This document shows, one piece after another, positions 1 to 5,826 of a stretch of 6,107 bases of DNA (the first letter of the stretch is position 1; the number at the start of each line of letters is the position of its first letter). The stretch lies in the NCBI GenBank assembly GCA_001796965.1, contig MGOA01000149.1, forward strand, positions 1 to 6,107. Reading direction: 5' to 3'. The stretch comes from Chloroflexi bacterium RBG_16_64_43 (lineage in GTDB: Bacteria; Chloroflexota; Anaerolineae; Anaerolineales; RBG-16-64-43). Made by a program: the position numbers and the translations under genes. The notes beneath the pieces were generated by a model that did no database searches, was not told the DNA's origin, and saw only the letters and a list, made by a program, of their open reading frames with translations.

Positions 1-3
1 TTC

Positions 4-8
4 GGAGG
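4..8 (+). promoter_or_regulatory. Shine-Dalgarno of rpsT
   Basis: GGAGG lies 5 nt upstream of the TTG at position 14. It decides the non-ATG start: reading from that TTG gives M-A-N-T, the usual S20 N-terminus. No in-frame ATG is available nearby. Confidence 0.85.
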
Positions 9-13
9 CAGCA

Positions 14-292
14 TTGGCAAACACACGCTCGGCGATCAAGCGCATTCGCAGCAATGAGCGGAAGCGCGTTCGCAATCGTACGGTACGCAGCCACACACGC
101 ACCGCCGTAACCACTGCGCGCACCGAAATCGAGAGCGCGGGCGGCAAGCAGGCGGAGGCCAAGGTTGGTGAGGCCATTCGCCAGCTCGACCGCGCGGCCG
201 CGAAGGGTATCATCCACAAGAACAACGCCGCCCGCCGGAAGAGCCGCCTGATGAAGCGGCTTCACAAGGCAGGCAGCGCCAAGCCGGCCTAG
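14..292 (+). CDS. rpsT: 30S ribosomal protein S20
   Basis: S20 is a small basic protein that binds 16S rRNA early in assembly of the 30S subunit. The 92-residue product is close to the usual 85-90 residues. It starts MANTRSAIKRIRSNERKR and carries the S20-typical second half with GIIHKNNAARRKSRL around residues 65-79. It is rich in Arg and Lys throughout, as expected for an rRNA-binding helical bundle. The start is TTG, supported by a GGAGG box 5 nt upstream; TTG starts are also known for rpsT in other bacteria. The gene is followed by a strong intrinsic terminator at 339-363, so it is probably transcribed separately from argS. The promoter lies before the window. Identification is secure from sequence pattern. 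Confidence 0.97.
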   Translation: MANTRSAIKRIRSNERKRVRNRTVRSHTRTAVTTARTEIESAGGKQAEAKVGEAIRQLDRAAAKGIIHKNNAARRKSRLMKRLHKAGSAKPA

Positions 293-338
293 CCAGCCGC
301 GTGCTCGGTCGCGCTCAAGCAGAGTCCTCAGCATGGCG

Positions 339-363
339 AGCCCCCGCACGCGGGGGCTTTTTT
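339..363 (+). terminator. Rho-independent terminator of rpsT
   Basis: An 8-bp perfect GC-rich stem (AGCCCCCG at 339-346 pairing with CGGGGGCT at 351-358) closes a 4-nt CACG loop and runs into six consecutive T residues (358-363). It lies 46 nt after the rpsT stop codon and upstream of argS. This is a textbook intrinsic terminator and implies that argS has its own start signal or depends on read-through. I could not pick out a convincing -35/-10 pair between the terminator and argS. Confidence 0.93.
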
Positions 364-406
364 ATCCACCGGGGGGCGGCCGGATTACGGTAGTTCATCA
401 TGCCCT

Positions 407-412
407 AGGCGG
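407..412 (+). promoter_or_regulatory. Shine-Dalgarno of argS
   Basis: AGGCGG lies 7 nt before the ATG at 420. It supports that ATG over the in-frame ATG at 333, which sits just before the rpsT terminator stem. Confidence 0.6.
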
Positions 413-419
413 TCAGGCG

Positions 420-2225
420 ATGTTCGAGTCGGAGCTGGGCCAGGTCGCGCAAACGATAACCCACCACTTTCTGGCGCATGGTCTGCCCGAGGCGCCTGCG
501 GTGGAATGGGTGCCTTTGCCCTTTGCCGGAACCTGGGGAGCAGCCACTTCGGTGTGCTTGAAGGCGGCTGCAGCCTTCGCGCGTCGTGAACAGGGAGGCG
601 GCCCAGTACCCGTGTTGGCGCAAAACCTGGCCGAGGCAATCACTGCCTCGCTCAGCTTGCCCCCGGTCTTCATTCGAGCCGAAGCCGTTCGCGGGTACAT
701 CAACCTGCACTTCGACACGCAGCGCTACGCCCAGGCTGTGATCGAGACCGTCCTGCGCAATGCTGAGAACTTCGGGCGGGGCGCCCCGAAAGGCGAGCGC
801 GTGATGGTCGAATACGTGCAACCCAATACCCACCATTCGTTCCACATTGGCCACTTGCGCAATGCGGTCCTGGGTGAGGCCCTGGCCCGCCTGGTTCAGT
901 TTGCCGGATTCGAGACCATTCGCGCCAGTTACCCCGGCGACATCGGCCTGGGTGTTATTCGCTGCGTGTGGGGCTACCAGAAGCTGCACGCCGGTCAGGA
1001 ACCCGTGGGAGTGATGGAGCGCGGGCGATGGCTGGCGCAGATCTACACCGAAGCCACAGCTCTTCTGGAAGAGAAGCCGGGCCAGACCCCCGCCGAGCAC
1101 GAGCAACGGCTGCGCTTCGAAGCCGAGGTGAAGGAGATCTATCGCCTGTGGGATGCGGGCGATCCCCAGGTGCGCGAGCTGTGGCGGCGCACACGCCAGT
1201 GGAGCCTCGACGAGCTGGCCGCCATCCTGCAGATGCTCGACATTCACATCGAGGTCTTCTTCTACGAGAGCGAAGTGGATGAGCCGAGCAAGGTCATCGT
1301 CGATGACCTCATCGCGCGCGGCATCGCCGACGATGAACGGTCGAGCGGCGGGCCGGTGATCGTTCGCGTGGATGAAAAGCTCGGGCTGAAGAACGACACC
1401 TACCGCACGGCGGTCATCCTGCGCAGCGACGGCACCAGCCTGTACCTCACCAAAGACCTGGCGCTGGCCAAGACGAAGTTCGAGCAATACGCGGTCGATC
1501 GCTCAATCTACGTTGTTGATGTTCGTCAAAGCCTGCACTTCCAACAAGTGTTCAAGATCCTCGAGCTGTGGGGCTTCCCGCAGGCGGCCAAGTGCTACCA
1601 CCTGGCCCACGAGATCGTCACCTTACCCGAGGGGACGATGTCGGCGCGCAAGGGTCGCGTCGTCTACTTCCAGGATGTCGCCGACGAAGCGGTGCGCCGC
1701 GTCGAGGCGATCGTTGCCGAGAAGAACCCGGACCTGGCCGGACCGCAGCGCCAGGCGGTTGCGCGCGCGGTGGGCCTGGGCGCTTTGCGCTACGCCATGC
1801 TGAGCGTCGACAACGTCAAGCAGATCACTTTCGATTGGGAAAGCGCGCTGAGCTTCGACGGCCAGGCGGCGCCCTACATTCAATATGCGCACGTGCGCGC
1901 CGCTGGCATACTGGCGCGCGTTCCCGGCGCCCCGGCCACGACTTGGGCGGAACATGACCTGCATCCGGCCGAGGTGAACCTAATCGATGCGGTGGCCCGC
2001 TTCCCGGGCGAGGTGCAGCGCTCGGCCCAAGACTACAAGCCACTGCATATGGCCAACTACGCTTACGCTCTGGCCAAGGCCTTCTCCGATTTCTATCAGC
2101 AGTGCCCGGTGTTGCAGGCCGAACCGGTAACCCAGGCCGCCCGCCTGGCGTTGGTCTCGGCGGCCAAGCAAGTGCTCCACACCAGTCTGGGCTTGCTCGG
2201 AATACAGGCGCCCGATAGCATGTAG
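420..2225 (+). CDS. argS: Arginyl-tRNA synthetase
   Basis: This class I aminoacyl-tRNA synthetase charges tRNA-Arg with arginine using ATP in the cytoplasm. From the ATG at 420 the protein has 601 residues, slightly longer than the common 550-590. The N-terminal additional domain (about 1-110) precedes the Rossmann catalytic core, which has the HIGH signature as HIGH at 142-145 (context FHIGHLRNAVLGEA). The second signature, KMSKS-like, is TMSARKG at 406-412, the degenerate form normal for ArgS. The last ~130 residues form the DALR-type anticodon-binding helical domain, ending LGLLGIQAPDSM, a typical ArgS C-terminus. The segment after HIGH (ASYPGDIGLGVIRCVWGYQK) differs from the common 'GDWGTQFG' style and resembles a lineage-specific ArgS, as I recall from Chloroflexota. 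An in-frame ATG at 333 would add 29 residues encoded by the upstream terminator, so it is rejected. The gene appears intact. Confidence 0.96.
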   Translation: MFESELGQVAQTITHHFLAHGLPEAPAVEWVPLPFAGTWGAATSVCLKAAAAFARREQGGGPVPVLAQNLAEAITASLSLPPVFIRAEAVRGYINLHFDTQRYAQAVIETVLRNAENFGRGAPKGERVMVEYVQPNTHHSFHIGHLRNAVLGEALARLVQFAGFETIRASYPGDIGLGVIRCVWGYQKLHAGQEPVGVMERGRWLAQIYTEATALLEEKPGQTPAEHEQRLRFEAEVKEIYRLWDAGDPQVRELWRRTRQWSLDELAAILQMLDIHIEVFFYESEVDEPSKVIVDDLIARGIADDERSSGGPVIVRVDEKLGLKNDTYRTAVILRSDGTSLYLTKDLALAKTKFEQYAVDRSIYVVDVRQSLHFQQVFKILELWGFPQAAKCYHLAHEIVTLPEGTMSARKGRVVYFQDVADEAVRRVEAIVAEKNPDLAGPQRQAVARAVGLGALRYAMLSVDNVKQITFDWESALSFDGQAAPYIQYAHVRAAGILARVPGAPATTWAEHDLHPAEVNLIDAVARFPGEVQRSAQDYKPLHMANYAYALAKAFSDFYQQCPVLQAEPVTQAARLALVSAAKQVLHTSLGLLGIQAPDSM

Positions 2226-2232
2226 GCGCCGG

Positions 2233-2256
2233 GCCCTCGCACAAAGCGTGGAGGGC
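2233..2256 (+). other. Intergenic stem-loop between argS and the GTPase gene
   Basis: GCCCTC (2233-2238) pairs with GAGGGC (2251-2256), and an inner CAC/GTG stem closes an AAAGC loop, giving a 9-bp hairpin with one bulged G. It lies 8 nt after the argS stop. No T tract follows, so it is not a canonical intrinsic terminator. It may protect an mRNA end or be a chance fold in GC-rich DNA. Confidence 0.35.
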
Positions 2257-2296
2257 GCGGCAGCCCGATACTTACCTGGCAGCAAGAAGGAGAGCG

Positions 2297-3643
2297 ATGA
2301 CCAAGAAGCGTGTTCTTATCATGGGCGCGGCTGGCCGCGACTTCCACAACTTCAATCTGGTCTACCGCAACAATCCAGATTACGAAGTGGTGGCCTTCAC
2401 CGCCACCCAGATCCCCAACATCGAAGGCCGTGTGTATCCGACGGAACTCGCCGGCAAGCTGTACCCAAAGGGCATCCCGATCTATCCCGAGGGCGAACTG
2501 CTCGCGCTGATCGGGTCTCTCACGGTTGATGAAGTCGTCTTCGCCTATAGCGACGTCTCCCACGAGACGGTGATGCATCACGCTTCGACCGTCATCGCGG
2601 CGGGCGCCGATTTCCGGCTGCTCGGCGCGCGCTCCACGCAACTCAAATCCAATCGCCCGGTGGTCTCTATCTGTGCCGTTCGCACCGGCTCCGGCAAGAG
2701 CCAGACCACGCGCGCCGTGTCCGGCGTGCTGCGCGATCTGGGATACAAAGTGGCAGCCGTTCGCCATCCGATGCCTTACGGGAATCTCGTGGCGCAGTCC
2801 GTGCAGCGCTTCGCCGACATGGACGACTTGGATGAATACAACTGCACCATCGAGGAACGCGAGGAATACGAACCGCACCTGATGCAGGGCGTGATCGTCT
2901 TCGCCGGCGTGGACTACGAGAAGATCCTGCGCCAGGCCGAACAGGAAGTAGATATCGTCCTGTGGGACGGCGGCAACAACGACCTGCCCTTCTTCGTCAG
3001 CGACCTGCAGATTGTGGTGGCCGACCCGCATCGCCCGGGCCACGAATCCCGCTACCATCCCGGCGAGGCCAACGTGCGCGCCGCGGACGTTCTGGTCATC
3101 AATAAAGTTGACACGGCCAATGCGGAAGGCACACTGACCGTCCGCGAGAATCTGCGCCGCCTCAACCCGAATGCCAAGCTGGTGGAGGCCGCTTCGCCGC
3201 TGTTCGTCGATGACCCGGCCGCAATTCGCGGCGCCAAGGTGCTGGTCATCGAGGATGGCCCCACCCTGACCCACGGCGAGATGGCCTATGGCGCAGGCTG
3301 GATGGCCGCCCGACGGTTTGGCGCGGCCGAGATCATCGATCCGCGACCATACGCAGTGGGCTCGATAGCCCGAACGTACGAGAAGTATCCCACCACCGGC
3401 GCCGTTCTACCGGCCATGGGCTACTCGGCCGAGCAGATACGCGAGCTGGCGCAGACCATCAACAACGCCCCGGCCGACCTGGTGCTCATCGGCACCCCGA
3501 TAGACCTGGGACGGCTGATCAAGATCAACAAACCTACCCAGCGCGTGCGCTACGAGCTGCAAGAGATCGGGCAGCCCACGCTCAGGGAGATACTCACCGA
3601 GAAGTTCGGGCCCAAGGGCGGCGCCGCCAAGAAGGCGAAGTGA
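2297..3643 (+). CDS. Cyclic 2,3-diphosphoglycerate synthase-like P-loop GTPase
   Basis: The 448-residue protein resembles the family (COG2403-type 'predicted GTPase') that includes archaeal cyclic 2,3-diphosphoglycerate synthetase, which closes 2,3-diphosphoglycerate to its cyclic form with ATP. An N-terminal Rossmann-like part begins RVLIMGAAGRDFHNFN (residues 5-20). A P-loop follows at 129-135 (RTGSGKS); the usual first Gly/Ala of Walker A is Val. WDGGNND at 223-229 fits a Walker-B/switch-like strand, DPHRPGHE at 243-250 is a conserved-looking loop, and NKVD at 269-272 is a G4-type guanine-recognition motif. No signal peptide or membrane segment is apparent; the tail is Lys-rich (GGAAKKAK). 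The start is ATG with GGAG 4 nt upstream. It lies 71 nt after argS and 27 nt before the methyltransferase gene. Its length is close to the archaeal enzyme's (about 460 residues). The true reaction in bacteria is uncertain; a generic GTPase or G3E/metallochaperone-like role is the alternative. Confidence 0.8.
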   Translation: MTKKRVLIMGAAGRDFHNFNLVYRNNPDYEVVAFTATQIPNIEGRVYPTELAGKLYPKGIPIYPEGELLALIGSLTVDEVVFAYSDVSHETVMHHASTVIAAGADFRLLGARSTQLKSNRPVVSICAVRTGSGKSQTTRAVSGVLRDLGYKVAAVRHPMPYGNLVAQSVQRFADMDDLDEYNCTIEEREEYEPHLMQGVIVFAGVDYEKILRQAEQEVDIVLWDGGNNDLPFFVSDLQIVVADPHRPGHESRYHPGEANVRAADVLVINKVDTANAEGTLTVRENLRRLNPNAKLVEAASPLFVDDPAAIRGAKVLVIEDGPTLTHGEMAYGAGWMAARRFGAAEIIDPRPYAVGSIARTYEKYPTTGAVLPAMGYSAEQIRELAQTINNAPADLVLIGTPIDLGRLIKINKPTQRVRYELQEIGQPTLREILTEKFGPKGGAAKKAK

Positions 3644-3670
3644 TCCGCCTCGAAGGGATGTCTTTCCGGC

Positions 3671-4993
3671 GTGACGCAGAATGGATCTTCGGTACGACTC
3701 GAATGGGATGGCAAGCGCGCGGCCGTGCCTCCGGCCGCCCGCCTGGTGCGAACGGCGGAAGTGTGCCGCACACCGGACGAGGTGCTCGCGCCTGAGCCTA
3801 ACCGGCTGATCCTCGGCGACAACCTGCTCGCTATGGCCGCCCTGCTCCCCCTGTGGGAAGGGCGGCTGCGTTTAATCTATGCCGATCCGCCGTTCGGCAC
3901 CGGCAAGGGGTTCACGCGTCGCGTCGGAAGCGGTGAAGATTCGCGGCGGCCCGAGGAATGGCTGCTAGCCGAGGGCTACTCGGACGCGTGGGACGGGCCG
4001 GACGCGTACCTGGAACACCTCTACCCACGGCTCGTGCTCATGCACCGCCTGCTCGCCGAAGATGGCAGCTTGTATCTGCATCTCGATTGGCGCGCCGTGC
4101 ACCACGCACGCCTGCTGCTCGACGAGATCTTCGGCCAGCAGCAAATCCTCAACGAGATCATCTGGGTCTATCACGGCCCTTCGCCGGTAAGGACTTACTT
4201 CAATCGCAAGCACGATACGCTGCTGGCGTACCGCAAAGGGCGCCAGCATGTCTTTAACGCAGACGAGGTTCGCATCCCATACGATGACTCCACTCGGCGC
4301 ACCTTCGCCTCCTCGGCCAAAGCCGGGTTCGGGCGCACGCCGGATCTCGACCGCGGCAAAGTGCCGGAGGACTGGTGGTACTTCCCCGTCGTCGCGCGGC
4401 TGCACACCGAGCGCACAGGCTACCCAACGCAAAAGCCGGAAGCGCTGCTCGAGCGCATTCTGCGGGCCTCGAGCGGGCCCGGCGATTGGGTGGGGGATTT
4501 CTACTGCGGGTCCGGAACGACTCTTCGCGTGGCTGAAAGCACCGGCCGCCGTTGGATCGGCGCCGATCTCTCGCCACAAGCGGCGCAGGTGTGCCAGCGG
4601 CGATTGGCCCTAGCCGAAAGCCTAGGCTTTGCGGTTGAAGAGGCCCTCAGCCTAGAGGCGGGCGCCTCGGCCGAGAATGCGCCTCTGCCCCCCGTTGCCG
4701 CCCTGCGCGTGCGCAGCGAGGTGGACGGGACGGAGATTCGACTGCAGCTCGAAGCTATGACCCCCTGTGCGCCGCAAGGGTTCCCCATTTCGCTCGACTA
4801 CTGGGAAGTCGATTTTGACTTCCAGCCCCCTGTCTTCCACAGCACGTCCCAGGCCGCGCGCCCGTGGCGCCGCGGCCTGGCGCCGCTCAGCCTCAGCCAT
4901 CGTTACCCACAACGCGGGTCACATCGGGTCAAGGTGCGCGCGGTAGGCGCCTCGGGCGAGACGGCCGAGGCGGAGATTCCGATTGAAGTGTGA
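3671..4993 (+). CDS. Site-specific DNA methyltransferase, beta class, with C-terminal beta-rich tail
   Basis: This is an S-adenosylmethionine-dependent DNA amino-methyltransferase, most likely N6-adenine. Catalytic motif IV (DPPF, residues 72-75) precedes the SAM-binding motif I (DFYCGSGTT, 276-284), the order of beta-class enzymes. Between them lie YLEHLYPRLVLMHRLL, a motif VIII-like FNRKHDTLLAYRKG, a likely target-recognition stretch (about 180-245), and YPTQKP (251-256), the usual motif X. The catalytic part ends near residue 315. Residues about 345-440 form an added domain with alternating beta-strand pattern, an YWEVDFDFQPPVFHS segment and a PKD/Ig-like ending (HRYPQRGSHRVKVRAVGASG). I recall similar tails in Mod-like methyltransferases but cannot verify this. 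The start is GTG; an in-frame stop at 3641-3643 excludes longer versions. The SD candidate GAAGGGA (3652-3658) is 12 nt away, which is long. No restriction endonuclease adjoins it, so it looks solitary. Confidence 0.9.
   Translation: MTQNGSSVRLEWDGKRAAVPPAARLVRTAEVCRTPDEVLAPEPNRLILGDNLLAMAALLPLWEGRLRLIYADPPFGTGKGFTRRVGSGEDSRRPEEWLLAEGYSDAWDGPDAYLEHLYPRLVLMHRLLAEDGSLYLHLDWRAVHHARLLLDEIFGQQQILNEIIWVYHGPSPVRTYFNRKHDTLLAYRKGRQHVFNADEVRIPYDDSTRRTFASSAKAGFGRTPDLDRGKVPEDWWYFPVVARLHTERTGYPTQKPEALLERILRASSGPGDWVGDFYCGSGTTLRVAESTGRRWIGADLSPQAAQVCQRRLALAESLGFAVEEALSLEAGASAENAPLPPVAALRVRSEVDGTEIRLQLEAMTPCAPQGFPISLDYWEVDFDFQPPVFHSTSQAARPWRRGLAPLSLSHRYPQRGSHRVKVRAVGASGETAEAEIPIEV
4617..4630. repeat. 14-bp perfect palindrome with CCTAGG core
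   Basis: AAAGCCTAGGCTTT reads identically on both strands. It lies inside the methyltransferase gene, at the junction between catalytic core and tail (residues 316-320). Two further CTAG tetranucleotides lie within about 45 nt (around 4609 and 4651). Function is unknown; it may be chance. Confidence 0.5.
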
Positions 4994-5000
4994 GGGATCG

Positions 5001-5681
5001 TCAGGCTTTGCGGCCGGTCTCTGGGACGTCGAGGCGGTAGCCCATCCCGCGGATGGTCTTGAGGTAGCGGGGATGCTCGGGGTCGGCTTCGATCGTCTGG
5101 CGCAGCCATGAGATGTGCACGTCCAGCGTCCGTGTGTCGCCGGTGTAGTCCGTATCCCACACCGCCTTGAGCAGGAATTTGCGCGTGAGTAGCTGCCCCG
5201 GATGATGGATAAAAACATCCAGCAGGCGTGCCTGCTTGGGTGTCACGCGCGCTTCGCGGCCAGCACAGGCCACCTTGCGCTGCATCAGGTTGAGTTTGAT
5301 CGGTCCGACCTGCTGCCAGCTGTTTTCGTCGCCAGGCAATAGCCGCTGAACGGCATTCAGCAGTTTACGTGGAGTAAAGGGCGGCGTGAGGACGATGCTT
5401 GCGCCGGCTTGGGATGGGTCATCGATTTCGGAGCGGGTGATGAGTACAAGCGGGCAGCCGTCGAGCTTGGCATGCAGCGTCCGCGCTAACCGTACCCCGC
5501 TTGTGCGCAGCGAGATGGCGTCCAGCACGACTACGTCCGGCATGGTGGATTTGGCACGCTCAATCGCCTTGCGCGGGGCGTTCTCAACCATGAGCGCAAA
5601 GCCTTTCTTCAAGAGCGCAGAACCGTGCGATGGCACGGTTGTTCGGTCGCTCTCGATGAGGAGTATCTTGGCAGAGCTCAT
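5001..5681 (-). CDS. OmpR/PhoB-type response regulator with degenerate receiver
   Basis: This 226-residue transcription factor has an N-terminal receiver (about 5-115) and a C-terminal winged-helix DNA-binding domain (about 126-218). The winged helix is canonical: VTPKQARLLDVF, a recognition helix in RTLDVHISWLRQTIE (184-198), and the wing YLKTIRGMGYRLD (206-218). In the receiver, the phospho-acceptor Asp is present (D54 in VVVLDAIS) and so is Thr82. However, the acidic pair is E10-S11 instead of two acidic residues, the invariant Lys before Pro-Phe is Pro100 (LTPPF), and the switch Tyr/Phe position is Val97. It may thus act with altered or no phosphorylation. No histidine kinase is adjacent. 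It converges on the methyltransferase gene (7-nt gap) and diverges from the PfkB gene. The ATG at 5681 lacks a clear Shine-Dalgarno, but the reading begins at the expected first strand (AKILLIES). Confidence 0.93.
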   Translation of the reverse strand: MSSAKILLIESDRTTVPSHGSALLKKGFALMVENAPRKAIERAKSTMPDVVVLDAISLRTSGVRLARTLHAKLDGCPLVLITRSEIDDPSQAGASIVLTPPFTPRKLLNAVQRLLPGDENSWQQVGPIKLNLMQRKVACAGREARVTPKQARLLDVFIHHPGQLLTRKFLLKAVWDTDYTGDTRTLDVHISWLRQTIEADPEHPRYLKTIRGMGYRLDVPETGRKA

Positions 5682-5749
5682 GGTCGCATGCTTAAGTGAG
5701 GGTGGTGCAGCCCGTTCACCGTTGACACTTGGGCGTGCACGTGGGGCGC

Positions 5750-5779
5750 ATTATATACTGAGTTTGCGCGCAACCGCAA
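5750..5779 (-). promoter_or_regulatory. Putative sigma-70 promoter of the response regulator
   Basis: On the minus strand a perfect TATAAT (5755-5750) is preceded by TTGCGG (5779-5774) with an 18-nt spacer. The -35 matches only the TTG part of consensus. Predicted transcription would begin near 5743, giving a leader of about 60 nt before the ATG at 5681. It is the only AT-rich patch in the intergenic region, which raises its credibility. Confidence 0.5.
5754..5759 (+). promoter_or_regulatory. Possible plus-strand -10 box for the PfkB gene
   Basis: TATACT (5/6 match to TATAAT) on the plus strand overlaps the minus-strand TATAAT. No good -35 sits at 16-18 nt; the TTGACA at 5722-5727 is 26 nt away, too far. 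It would give a leader of about 60 nt. This is weak support. Confidence 0.25.
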
Positions 5780-5826
5780 GTCGCACGAATGCCTGGGATG
5801 TTTGATTGAGCCACCCATCGCCCCAC

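Noticed and set aside
405..1487. 360-codon open frame on the minus strand opposite argS
   Set aside because: It is antisense to an unmistakable argS, shows no recognisable motifs and reflects the high GC content that keeps shadow frames open.
2096..3274. 392-codon minus-strand open frame opposite the GTPase gene
   Set aside because: It covers the 3' end of argS and most of the GTPase gene in antisense, and its His/Gly/Val-rich product matches no family I recognise.
3658..3795. Small open frame from the ATG at 3658, overlapping the methyltransferase start
   Set aside because: It is out of frame with the methyltransferase, has no spacing to the GAAGGGA box it adjoins, and encodes a short Arg/Gly-rich peptide with no recognisable feature.
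3965..4579. 204-codon minus-strand open frame opposite the methyltransferase gene
   Set aside because: Antisense shadow of a gene with clear DPPF and CGSGTT motifs; no start signal or motif of its own.
4958..5021. Inverted repeat GAGACGGCC / GGCCGGTCTC spanning the convergent gene ends, as a shared terminator
   Set aside because: The arms need a bulge, are separated by 45 nt, lie within both coding regions and have no T tract.
5722..5759. Perfect TTGACA at 5722-5727 paired with TATACT at 5754-5759 as a plus-strand promoter
   Set aside because: The spacer is 26 nt, far outside the 16-19 nt that sigma-70 holoenzyme uses, and no -10-like hexamer sits at the proper distance.
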